From the NCBI RefSeq assembly GCF_900099685.1, contig NZ_FNDW01000004.1:186001-250000 (forward strand): a DNA stretch of 64,000 nt, given 5' to 3'. Positions 42,501 through 50,205 of this stretch are shown here, one piece after another (the first letter of the stretch is position 1; the number at the start of each line of letters is the position of its first letter). A program made the position numbers and the translations under genes. The DNA is from Chryseobacterium taeanense. Lineage in GTDB: Bacteria; Bacteroidota; Bacteroidia; Flavobacteriales; Weeksellaceae. The notes below the pieces were generated by a model, which was given only the letters and a program-made list of their open reading frames with translations, did not search any database and was not told the origin of the DNA.

Positions 42501-45500
42501 AATTGTTTTAGCAATTAATCCGTATATCACAACATCAAAAGACTTTTTAACCAATACTAAAACAGTTCATACTGTAGAGCAATATGATAATTTATATCTG
42601 CCTAAAAAATCTGTAACTAAGATTAATGATGGCTACGCTGTTTCAATGTCAGAATTAGAATATTACCCGCCTATTCTTAACTTGGGATCTAGTTATAGCA
42701 TTGGTAAACCTAAAAGCAAAATATTAACAGTACAGGCTTATGGCGATACAAAGGTTTCTAAAGAAGAATATGTCTATGAAAATAATTTATTAAAAAATTT
42801 AAAAACATGGAATAGAGATAATACTGAATATTTATTAGAAACCTACGACTATGACGGATTTGGTAATATTACGAACAAAACTGTAACCAATAGTATTGAT
42901 TCTCAAATTCAGACCGCTGGAAGCATATATGATTCTAAGGGGAGATTCGTCGTAGAGAAAACGGATAACTTAGGTTTAAAAACCAACTTTGAGTACAATA
43001 ATTGGGGGCTAATAAAAAAACAGATAGATCCTCTAAACAATACTTTGATCAATACATATGATAATTGGGGCAAATTGTTGACATCTAAAACGAATGTAGG
43101 TGGAACTACAACATATAAATATGAAAGGGATGAAAATGAAAACACTATTGTCAGCCAATATGATCCAAACGGAGATATCTCAAAAAAGTTTACCAACAAA
43201 TTAGGTCAGGAATATAAAGTATCCACTAAAGCTTTTGGTCAAGGGCAGTATCTTACTAAAGCTACTTTATACGATGTTCTGGGAAGAAAAACTTCAGAAT
43301 CGGAACCGACATTTAGTCCTGATGGTTTAGGAGGACTTTGGAATCTCATTGCTTATGATGATAGCATATTTCCTACAAAAGTTACTGCTACTTCATATAA
43401 AGGGCTTATAATAGAAACAACAATCTCAGGTTTAGTTACAACCACAAAAGAGCTCAACGGCTATCAGAGAACAACTTCTAAAACAACAGATGCAATAGGT
43501 AACGTAGTGTCTACTACTGATAAAGGAGGAACAATACAATTCTCATACAATGCCGCAGGTGAACAGATTAAGGCACAATATGCCGAAAATATTGTTACGA
43601 CTAAATATGATTCCTGGGGAAGAAAGTCAGAATTTAATGATCCCTCCAATGGAATTTACAAATATGAATATGATGGATTTGGACAAACTAAGAAAATTAT
43701 AAGTCCTAAAGGAACTAAAGAATATACCTATAATAATTTAGGACAGCTAATATCCCAAAAAGAAATTTCCACGGTTGATGGTGGTGAAGCAAGTAATAAA
43801 TTAATTTCTTTTACCTATGATGATAAAGGAAGGATTACTTCAAAGACAGGAACATCGAAAGGCAAATCATATAATTCCAATGTTTATTATGATCCGCAAG
43901 GAAGATTATTATCATCTTCAGAAACCAGTAATGGAAAATATTTTATTCAGAAAGGAATTACTTATGACGATAAAGGAAGAGTTACGTCTTACGAAAAACA
44001 ATTGTATTCTTCAGGGGTGCTGACTAAGGTACAGGTTGAGAATGTTTACAGCGAATGGAATGGAGATCTCTATAAAATCAAAGATAAAAATTCAGGTAAA
44101 ACACTGTGGGAATTGAAAGAAACCAATGCACAGGGGCAGGTCGTAAAGGCAAAATTAGGTGCAACAGACGTTAACAATTCGTATGATTCTGCTGGCTTTT
44201 TAACAAATGTCAATCATTCGTCGACTATTAAACCTGGTATTTTACAAATCTCCTATTCTTTTGATGCTATTAAAAATGAATTAAAAAGCAGAACAACAGG
44301 TGGAGACTTAAATATTATAGAATCATTTGATTACGATGATAATAACCGTTTAGTAAACTGGACGAATCCTGTAACAGGCATTAAACCATCTTCTAACCGA
44401 AATGTTTATGATCTTAAAGGCAGGATCATGGAAAACGATCAGGTGGGCACCATGAAGTATGAAAATCCGGCTAAAATCTACCAGCCTACAGGAATGACTT
44501 TGAATGCAACAGGAGAACAGAACTATAATAATGATTTGATCCAAAGCATTAGCTATAATGAAAATAATGATCCTGTATTCATTGATGGAATGAAAGGAGA
44601 TGTGGCATTCCAGTATGGCTTAACTTCAATGAGACAGAAAGTAACATATGGAGGAAATTTCACGAGTGATGGAGAAGGGAAATTCACGAAGTTTTACAGT
44701 GAGGACGGAAGCTTTGAAATTGTAAAAGACAACACGACAGGAAAAGAAAAACACATTTTATATATTGGTGGAAATCCTTATGAAAGTAATATTGTATATT
44801 TAAAGAACTTTACAGAGAGCAGCGGTTCTTATAAATTTTTGCATAAAGATTACATCGGGAGTATCTTAGCAATTAGTGATGAAGCCGGAAATAAATTAGA
44901 ACAAAGGCATTTCGATACATGGGGTAATTTCACTCACTTACAGATAGGAAACGGAGCTATCATTACGGATAAGGATGTCATCCTGAATATGTCAAAAGAT
45001 CTTGTTTTAGACAGAGGGTACACCAGCCATGAACATTTCTTGGAAATAGGTATCATCCACATGAACGGAAGATTGTATGATCCTTTACTAAGAAGATTTT
45101 TAAATGCAGATGAAAACATACAGGATCCTACCAATACTCAAAATTATAATAAGTATGGCTATGTGTTCAATAATCCTTTAATGTTTAATGATCCTAATGG
45201 CGAATATGTGATTGAAGCAATGATGTTAACAGCAGTAATTGTTGCGGTAGCAGTCTCTGTCGGTAATGACTACTATATGAATAGGCCTGTTAATGTAGGC
45301 AGTTTATTTCAGTCGGTTACCCTTTCTGCCATGACTTCTTTCCTGACATTTGGGGTGGGAGAAATCTTTAGAGCTGGTGGACAGGTCGCAGCCTCATTAG
45401 GAAAAACGGGTACTCTTTTTGCGAGAGCCGGTGCTCATGCCATTACTCAGGGAACACTTTCGTACATGCAGGGCGGAAATTTTTGGAGTGGTGCATTAAG

Positions 45501-46254
45501 TGGCGCATTTGCTAGTGCATCTAATGATCTGTTAGATTTAGCAACCTCCAATCTTGGCGAAAATAATATTTTAAGAAGCGATGGGTTTGCTTTGTTTAAC
45601 GGAGCTGTTACCGGTGGTGTCGGTTCAGTATTAGGTGGTGGAAACTTCTGGATGGGCGCAGGACAGGGATTGATGGTTACGGCATTTAATTTCTTAGCAC
45701 ATCAAATTGAAAAATGGAATACTATAAGTGATGTTCTTAAAAACGAAGATTATGTACCTTACAAAAAAAACTGCTTTGAAGCTGCCTGTATGCAAGCTAG
45801 TGAAGGCGGGGCAGTAGCTTCTAGTCCACAAGAGGCGCATCAAATGCTAGTTGATAATCAATTGCAAAAGAAAATGGGAGGAGTCGCTTTAAAGACTGAC
45901 GTTGATGGAGGTATTAATACACTTAAAACAAATTTAAAAAATGGTAAGCCAATAGTTATTGGTGTAACCTATGCAGCTATTCATGATGATAATAATTATA
46001 ATCAATTAACAGATCATTTTATCACTGTAGTCGGTATGGGATATGATAATAAAGTTGGTGCCAATTATTTTTCTTTTTATGATAATGTTGGAAATGGCAG
46101 GAATACCGTAGTCAATCGTTTGTATTATTATAAAAACGCCTCAAACCGTTATTTTAAAGGGCAAGGATATAATAACAATACATATTTTATGACAGAAGTT
46201 AGACCTAATACAGGCACATGGAAAATGAATCTAAAGAGATGGTTGAATTATTAA
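39529..46254 (+). CDS. Rhs/SpvB-like polymorphic toxin with C39/papain-like cysteine peptidase C terminus
   Basis: 2241 residues. Signal (KIFSSFIMSLCAVMGFSQ) and a coathanger-stack motif TVVLAQGFQASGSVSNPFVA. SpvB-like block about 95-200: IEVNGAGQLQFTLPIALPPG and YGWNISGITSISRIGKT. Five FG-GAP calcium loops such as DFNGDGKLDFL and DYNGDGKTDIM lie within about 405-720. YD repeats fill about 1130-1800. The Rhs core YIGSILAISDEAGNKLEQRH with GRLYDPLLRRFLNADENIQD ends at NPLMFNDPNGEY (about 1888). The variable end has a hydrophobic Ala/Gly-rich segment, then KKNCFEAACMQAS (Cys2082), GKPIVIGVTY, TDHFITVVGMGYD (His2163) and FYDNVG (Asp2185): spacing and surroundings of a C39/papain-like peptidase. 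No sorting tail. Confidence 0.9.
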   Translation: MKMKIFSSFIMSLCAVMGFSQTILYQAETTTRTVQDPQTVVLAQGFQASGSVSNPFVAKIGPGTENPGGGPADSNAGANNPSGTTAPSGKSFHDTKGNIEVNGAGQLQFTLPIALPPGVKNVAPQIDLVYTSGSNNGIAGYGWNISGITSISRIGKTIEKDGEVKGIQLDYSDYYSFNGQRLILKSGEYGKDGAEYVTEKYSNVKIKSFGSIAGKNWKGPEYWEVTFEDGSKAWYGQTPSGDQVARTPLEYSMVKWKDVQGNYINYHFASTLIRNSNDAGILRISDIFWGGNEVLGKECFNHLEFKYNNRNLRESSYLQGIEFTQDKLLNEIVLTSNTDQFKKYVIEYGDNGTSYQFVKTLTEYNATNEPANPIVFENEQDIGYNNLFRQDSRFDDIRGENVISGDFNGDGKLDFLNGNTLMLGRLDGNGNFVNVNYTGKALCIGTYSDNNTPFADQVLITGTINRNTKKSTIYFYKYLNESLINIATKEIDLSAYPDLFESADLDSSHCYYEGSSNKMSAKEVDFNGDGLSELILMFKNEHLWTCQDYGFSYTWQETTGTEMNMYADFKNNIFSQIGGMYVDFERAVNIDLDGDGKTELLDRIFGGLRFLSFDLQNFTFQQKYPDIQVANSEHDGSIPPIIGDYNGDGKTDIMVPVGVDSSDWNMYISTGKSFTNYYYSGLYLYKPSQQGAPRKNRQTSRSYWAPDLNKDGKSDFLIFESQVWYRDCVFCVNNPDSSYGFNYFRNDGVDSMGKPIFTHAYSIDPKEETYLGAVNDEDINYSMYGEHYMPMFGSFRLSQLNTEFVILHKTKLITWNLGSKVDLISRIKAIQQSGIKTQVEYSNLQSGNIYQSFYASSPVYYPYANVVRNFNYYVVSKLIQGERKQEFRYRDLIGHLQGKGIIGFRQTARSTFFADGLENTKIWSGSEMTPTNEGLPYKDWSIRTTDENKIFPTDISLNNGQLLTFKQYEYKIDKLLDGNIVTTVSNADKPKIVLAINPYITTSKDFLTNTKTVHTVEQYDNLYLPKKSVTKINDGYAVSMSELEYYPPILNLGSSYSIGKPKSKILTVQAYGDTKVSKEEYVYENNLLKNLKTWNRDNTEYLLETYDYDGFGNITNKTVTNSIDSQIQTAGSIYDSKGRFVVEKTDNLGLKTNFEYNNWGLIKKQIDPLNNTLINTYDNWGKLLTSKTNVGGTTTYKYERDENENTIVSQYDPNGDISKKFTNKLGQEYKVSTKAFGQGQYLTKATLYDVLGRKTSESEPTFSPDGLGGLWNLIAYDDSIFPTKVTATSYKGLIIETTISGLVTTTKELNGYQRTTSKTTDAIGNVVSTTDKGGTIQFSYNAAGEQIKAQYAENIVTTKYDSWGRKSEFNDPSNGIYKYEYDGFGQTKKIISPKGTKEYTYNNLGQLISQKEISTVDGGEASNKLISFTYDDKGRITSKTGTSKGKSYNSNVYYDPQGRLLSSSETSNGKYFIQKGITYDDKGRVTSYEKQLYSSGVLTKVQVENVYSEWNGDLYKIKDKNSGKTLWELKETNAQGQVVKAKLGATDVNNSYDSAGFLTNVNHSSTIKPGILQISYSFDAIKNELKSRTTGGDLNIIESFDYDDNNRLVNWTNPVTGIKPSSNRNVYDLKGRIMENDQVGTMKYENPAKIYQPTGMTLNATGEQNYNNDLIQSISYNENNDPVFIDGMKGDVAFQYGLTSMRQKVTYGGNFTSDGEGKFTKFYSEDGSFEIVKDNTTGKEKHILYIGGNPYESNIVYLKNFTESSGSYKFLHKDYIGSILAISDEAGNKLEQRHFDTWGNFTHLQIGNGAIITDKDVILNMSKDLVLDRGYTSHEHFLEIGIIHMNGRLYDPLLRRFLNADENIQDPTNTQNYNKYGYVFNNPLMFNDPNGEYVIEAMMLTAVIVAVAVSVGNDYYMNRPVNVGSLFQSVTLSAMTSFLTFGVGEIFRAGGQVAASLGKTGTLFARAGAHAITQGTLSYMQGGNFWSGALSGAFASASNDLLDLATSNLGENNILRSDGFALFNGAVTGGVGSVLGGGNFWMGAGQGLMVTAFNFLAHQIEKWNTISDVLKNEDYVPYKKNCFEAACMQASEGGAVASSPQEAHQMLVDNQLQKKMGGVALKTDVDGGINTLKTNLKNGKPIVIGVTYAAIHDDNNYNQLTDHFITVVGMGYDNKVGANYFSFYDNVGNGRNTVVNRLYYYKNASNRYFKGQGYNNNTYFMTEVRPNTGTWKMNLKRWLNY

Positions 46255-46264
46255 AATTTATAGA

Positions 46265-46867
46265 ATGAAATATTTATCAGTAATAGCTTTATTAATTATT
46301 TTTAATTGTATTAAAGTAGAAAGTAATTCAGATAAAATGAATCGGGAAAAACAGCTAAATAAACTTTCAGATAAAAGAATGTCAGAAGTAGATAGAAACA
46401 ATTTTGAAAAAAATTTTGTAACTGTTGATATTCATAATTTATTACAGGGGACCAATAGTTTTGAAGATATAAAACATCCCAAGATTATTCCTTATCCTTT
46501 AGTGAAGCAATTTTTAGAGGCACCAGTGGATAAAAAACTAACTTCAATAATATATGAATTCAGGAATAAATCATATATAAATGATAGTATATGTTTAATG
46601 GTTTATAAAATGACTTATCAAAAGTTTGATGAAGTTGAAATATTGATAACTTATGATATTAAAAAACAAAAATCTATTGATACTTTAACTATTTCAAAGT
46701 ACGATTATCATAATAATATTTTTGTAAGCTCAGTTCTTGATGCTAAAACTCTCAGAATAAAAAAAACAATAAAAGACGAGAGTAGAAAATTAAATACCTC
46801 AAACTCTAGTAAAGGTTCTTATGAAGAAGAAATTAAAATAAATAATACATTCAGATTTGAAAAATGA
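46265..46867 (+). CDS. Small lipoprotein, candidate immunity protein for the Rhs toxin
   Basis: 200 residues with a short lipoprotein-like signal MKYLSVIALLIIFNCIKVES (Cys15; Asn before the Cys is unusual). The rest is charged, with strands such as LMVYKMTYQKFDEVEILITY. No family recognised. It starts 10 bases after the rhs stop and visibly uses more A and T than its neighbours. Gene order, size and envelope location fit an immunity protein that blocks the peptidase domain, but this is inference from context. Confidence 0.75.
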   Translation: MKYLSVIALLIIFNCIKVESNSDKMNREKQLNKLSDKRMSEVDRNNFEKNFVTVDIHNLLQGTNSFEDIKHPKIIPYPLVKQFLEAPVDKKLTSIIYEFRNKSYINDSICLMVYKMTYQKFDEVEILITYDIKKQKSIDTLTISKYDYHNNIFVSSVLDAKTLRIKKTIKDESRKLNTSNSSKGSYEEEIKINNTFRFEK

Positions 46868-46880
46868 TGTTATTATTATC

Positions 46881-46909
46881 AAAACCACTGCATTTTTTGC
46901 AGTGGTTTT
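46881..46909 (+). terminator. Terminator of the rhs locus
   Basis: AAAACCACTGCA/TGCAGTGGTTTT, loop T5, followed by T. It closes the operon 13 bases after the candidate immunity gene. Confidence 0.93.
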
Positions 46910-47022
46910 TCAATTCCCATGAAAACAATTCTTCAAATTGAAATAAAAGATTAAATATTTTATATAATTCTGGAAATCAAATCGTTAATTTTCGTTTTCC
47001 GCAAAATAATAAAATAAAAATA

Positions 47023-47030
47023 TATATTTG
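47023..47030 (+). promoter_or_regulatory. -7 promoter element for the 249-residue protein
   Basis: TATATTTG, exact TAnnTTTG, 22 bases before the ATG at 47053. No TTG at the expected distance. Confidence 0.5.
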
Positions 47031-47052
47031 TACTGTAACGAAGAACATAAAT

Positions 47053-47802
47053 ATGAAAAACACGAAAAGCTCTGTAAGCGAAACAGGACACTCTAAAAAC
47101 ATCGCTAACCTTCAGGATCTCATCTCTTTTTGTACAGCCTATGGCGACAAATACAATCCCGTAAAAGAAGAACTGAAAATCTCCAGTCTTGAAGTATTAT
47201 ATGAAGATGCCCTCTTAAAATTGAACGACGCACAAACCAAAAAAACGCTGTTTGATAATGCCACCAATCAGCGGGTTGAAGTTTTTAAAGAATTGAATCC
47301 GCTGGCGACAAAAGTAATTAACGCATTGGCTGTTTCAGAAACAAATCCTCTAATGCTCAGCAATGCCAAATCCTACAACAAAAAGCTGCAGGGGAGAACA
47401 AAAGCAAAACCGGAAACAGAAAAGTCAGGTGAAGAAACCGAGAATCCAACAAGAACCATCTCGACTTCCCAACAGAGCTACGACAGCAAGATCAATCACT
47501 TCTCCAATTTAATTCAGGTACTCGAACAAAGCGCTGCTTACAATCCCAATGAAGAAGAATTAAAGACGAGTGCCTTACAGGATAAGCTGGCAGATATGAA
47601 AAACAAGAACACTGCCCTTATTCATGCTAATACCGAATATTCCAATGCAAGGTTATCCAGAGATCAGGTGTTGTATAATGACCTCACCGGATTGTGTCAG
47701 ATTGCAAAAGAAGTGAAACAATATGTAAAATCAGTTTTCGGAGCTATAAGTCCTCAATATAAACAGATCTCCAGCATCTTATTCACTAAGGTAAAATCAT
47801 AA
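47053..47802 (+). CDS. Helical protein with internal duplication, function unknown
   Basis: 249 residues, no signal or membrane segment. Two copies of a helical unit: residues about 16-96, with YNPVKEELKISSLEVLYE at 34, and about 146-235, with YNPNEEELKTSALQDKLA at 163. They share Y-N-P-x-x-E-E-L-K-x-S-x-L at a 129-residue offset and are joined by a polar linker (QGRTKAKPETEKSGEETENP). The C terminus is SVFGAISPQYKQISSILF. Similar proteins are common in Flavobacteriia as I recall, without a known role. A hairpin and the 21-bp repeat array follow directly. Confidence 0.8.
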   Translation: MKNTKSSVSETGHSKNIANLQDLISFCTAYGDKYNPVKEELKISSLEVLYEDALLKLNDAQTKKTLFDNATNQRVEVFKELNPLATKVINALAVSETNPLMLSNAKSYNKKLQGRTKAKPETEKSGEETENPTRTISTSQQSYDSKINHFSNLIQVLEQSAAYNPNEEELKTSALQDKLADMKNKNTALIHANTEYSNARLSRDQVLYNDLTGLCQIAKEVKQYVKSVFGAISPQYKQISSILFTKVKS

Positions 47803-47828
47803 ATCTAAAATTTAAAAATCCTCGAACG

Positions 47829-47865
47829 AATTCCTGTCATGAAAGATAATTTTTAGACAGGAATT
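47829..47865 (+). terminator. Hairpin after the 249-residue protein gene
   Basis: AATTCCTGTC/GACAGGAATT, ten perfect pairs, 17-base loop. The T stretch is inside the loop and none follows the stem, so termination is not certain. It ends 11 bases before the repeat array. Confidence 0.55.
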
Positions 47866-47876
47866 ATTGTTTATGG

Positions 47877-48191
47877 CAACTTCAAAGTATATATGATCAA
47901 CTTCGGATTATATTTTTTAAACTTTGTGATTAAAACGAGCAACTTTAAGTATAATATGAGCAACTGCGATGAATATTCTTGCAACTGTGAGTGTGATGTG
48001 AGCAACTTTGGTTATACTTTTCTTAACTTTAATTTAGATGTGAGCAACTTTGTTTATGATTTTACTAACTGCGGTTAGTATTTTAGCAACTTCAGGTAAA
48101 ATGTTTTGAACTTTGTTTTAGGTATAGTCAACTTGAATAATACCTTTTAGAATATTGTTCAGTAATTTAATAACTTAGAAGCTGAAAACAA
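47877..48191. repeat. Array of about fifteen degenerate 21-bp units, consensus nAACTT at fixed 21-bp spacing
   Basis: Units start at 47877 and every 21 bases to 48171; AAC is found at positions 2-4 of every unit except the one at 48150, and AACTT in ten of the first thirteen units (the others read AACTG). Typical unit: CAACTTTGGTTATACTTTTCT; GAG often ends a unit. The spacing never slips. An open frame (47893-48078) reads the units as heptads SNFxYxx, but the array extends beyond the frame on both sides and has in-frame stops in later units. This points to a DNA-level rather than a protein-level repeat. Function unknown; see findings. Confidence 0.88.
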
Positions 48192-48276
48192 AAGCTTGAT
48201 AAGCTTTATCCAAAACTATTAAACTGCACAACAGAAAAGGTATTATACAATTAAAATAACCAAATCCGGAACTCCC

Positions 48277-49812
48277 ATGAAAAAACTCATCTTCATCATA
48301 GTTGGCATTATTATTCTCCTCATCATTATTGTTTTAATCAAAACATTTACCTATCCCTTTAAAAAAGTTAATGCCAATACTTCCGATGGATGGAAAATGA
48401 TGAAAGATGATTCCGCTATTCAGAGACTATCAGGCGGACTGAAGATCCCGTCGGTTTCATCTGGTGAACTGGGCGAATTTAATTACTCCCCATTCGATAC
48501 TATTAAACAATATTTAAAAGCTTCTTATCCCCTCGTTTATCAGAATACAGAATTTGTTGAAGTAAATACTTACGGTTTGGTATTCCGACTGAAAGGCAGC
48601 AATCCTTCCCTTAACCCCATCTTGTTCCTTTCCCACACCGATGTTGTTCCTCCCGGTGAGGCCGAGGTGAAAAATAAAAGTGAAAATATTTTCAGACCTG
48701 ATGATAAGCCTTTGCCTGCCGTATCGGAAGTTTCTGAAGAATGGGATTTCGGACCGTTCTCCGGAGCAGTGGCCAACGGAAGAATCTACGGAAGAGGTTC
48801 CATAGATATGAAAGGAATGCTTTTCTCTCTTCTGGAATCCATGAATAATCTAATCAAAACAAAACATATATCTCAAAGAGATATTTACCTCGCTTTCGGA
48901 TTTGATGAGGAAGTCGGCGGACAACAAGGCGCTGCGAAAATAGCTGAGCACTTTAAAAATAAAAATATTGAGTTTGATGCAGTATATGACGAAGGTGGTT
49001 TAATTCTTGAAAAGGGGAGTGTCAATGGAATCAACTCAGATGTCGCCGTGATCGGGTGTGCAGAAAAAGGTTTCCTTTCTGTTAAAATCAAAGTCAAAGG
49101 TCTCGGTGGACATTCCTCAATGCCTCCCACAGAAAGTGCTATCGGAAAAGCGGCGATCATCATGCAGCGTCTTGAAAAAGACCAGATGAAGCCGACCGTG
49201 ACACCACTTATTAATCAGTTCTTCACTAATGTTGGCGGATCAATGTCTTTCGTCAACAGGATGGCCATCGCCAACCAATGGCTATTGAAGCCCATCCTTC
49301 TTTCCCAACTCACCAAAAATAATTCGACCAACGCGTTGGTACGTACCACGACCGCCCTCACCATGATGAAAGGGAGTGATGCTCCCAACGTCCTTTCCCC
49401 TGAAGTGGAATTTGTAGTTAATTTCAGGCTACTCCCCGGAAATACCGTAAAAGACGTTAAACAGCATATTGCCGAAGCCACCAAAGGATTTGATGTCGAA
49501 ATAGAAGAAATTGATACCGTTAAAGAAGCTTCAGCCGTTTCCCCAACCAATACAAAAGCTTTTAAATTAATAGAATCTGCCATTAAAGAAATTCATCCTT
49601 CAGCAATTGCTACCCCTTACCTCACCGTTGGCGCAACAGATGCGTACAAATACCAGATTGTCGGCAAAAACATCTACAGATTCATGCCTATTAAAATAAA
49701 CAATGCCGAAAAACAATCCATCCACAGCACTAACGAATATCTCAGCATAGAAAACTACATGAAAATGATCCACTACTTTGAATATATCATGAGAAATTAT
49801 GATAAACAATAG
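48277..49812 (+). CDS. M20 family metallopeptidase (carboxypeptidase S-like), membrane-anchored
   Basis: 511 residues: one N-terminal membrane helix (IIVGIIILLIIIVLIKTF), then an M20 zinc peptidase. Zinc/active-site blocks: FLSHTDVVPPG (His, Asp), GRGSIDMKGMLFSLLESM (Asp), AFGFDEEVGGQQGA (Glu-Glu), VYDEGGLILEKG and near the end PYLTVGATDAYKYQ with SIHSTNEYLSIENY (His). The lid domain has KVKGLGGHSSMPPTESAIGK. Likely hydrolyses peptides or N-acyl amino acids facing the periplasm. A single gene after the repeat array. Confidence 0.92.
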   Translation: MKKLIFIIVGIIILLIIIVLIKTFTYPFKKVNANTSDGWKMMKDDSAIQRLSGGLKIPSVSSGELGEFNYSPFDTIKQYLKASYPLVYQNTEFVEVNTYGLVFRLKGSNPSLNPILFLSHTDVVPPGEAEVKNKSENIFRPDDKPLPAVSEVSEEWDFGPFSGAVANGRIYGRGSIDMKGMLFSLLESMNNLIKTKHISQRDIYLAFGFDEEVGGQQGAAKIAEHFKNKNIEFDAVYDEGGLILEKGSVNGINSDVAVIGCAEKGFLSVKIKVKGLGGHSSMPPTESAIGKAAIIMQRLEKDQMKPTVTPLINQFFTNVGGSMSFVNRMAIANQWLLKPILLSQLTKNNSTNALVRTTTALTMMKGSDAPNVLSPEVEFVVNFRLLPGNTVKDVKQHIAEATKGFDVEIEEIDTVKEASAVSPTNTKAFKLIESAIKEIHPSAIATPYLTVGATDAYKYQIVGKNIYRFMPIKINNAEKQSIHSTNEYLSIENYMKMIHYFEYIMRNYDKQ

Positions 49813-50150
49813 ATGATGGGTAATAAGCAATGAGCAATAAGCAAGTAATGAATGATAAAGGTAGATGATAAATAACACAGATAGTATTAGCAATGAACGC
49901 GAAGAAGTCGAAGGATCTCAAACAATAAACACCCTAAAAGCCGACATAGGAAGCCGAAGCGCTAAGAAAAATAGTTTGTGAACGTTAAAAAAATTCCACT
50001 GTCTGAGTGCGGCAAAAGTATTTTCACGGCCTTTGCTGAGTGGAGCGCCTTTGCAAACGAAAATATCCTCAATCATTTAAAAGAAAAACTTAGGGCTCCT
50101 TTGCGTTCAAAACAAACCACTTAAAAAAAGTTTTTCAATAAAAAATAATA
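49813..50150. repeat. Intergenic mosaic of repeat-like DNA
   Basis: No gene. Three parts: 49813-49880, a TAAGCAATGAGCAATAAGCA-type word repeat; about 49895-49925, AAGAAGTCGAAGGATCTC, close to an intergenic word I recall as common in this phylum (GAAGTCGAAGGATCTC); and 49973-50121, bounded by imperfect inverted ends AGTTTGTGAACG and CGTTCAAAACAAACCACT, with internal GCCTTTGC twice. Probably degenerate mobile or dispersed repeats. Confidence 0.5.
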
Positions 50151-50184
50151 CGTCAAGTTTTGACGCATTACCCAATTAGCTTTG
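50151..50184 (+). promoter_or_regulatory. Palindrome CGTCAA-GTT-TTGACG and -7 element before the 50206 gene
   Basis: CGTCAAGTTTTGACG (50151-50165) is a perfect 6-base inverted repeat whose TTG ends 14 bases before TAGCTTTG (50177-50184), an exact TAnnTTTG match. A repressor at the palindrome would cover the promoter. Confidence 0.45.
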
Positions 50185-50205
50185 TCATATCAAAACAACG
50201 AAGCT

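Noticed and set aside
47893..48078. Open frame of 61 residues made of SNFxYxx heptads, as a gene
   Set aside because: The 21-bp periodicity starts before its ATG and continues in phase after its stop, through units with in-frame stops, so the frame is better seen as a by-product of the DNA repeat.
47877..48191. CRISPR array
   Set aside because: Units are 21 bp with only about five conserved bases and no separate repeat and spacer; no cas gene is in the window.
49895..49925. Remnant of a protein-coding gene
   Set aside because: No frame is open and the sequence matches a non-coding word repeat better than any coding pattern.
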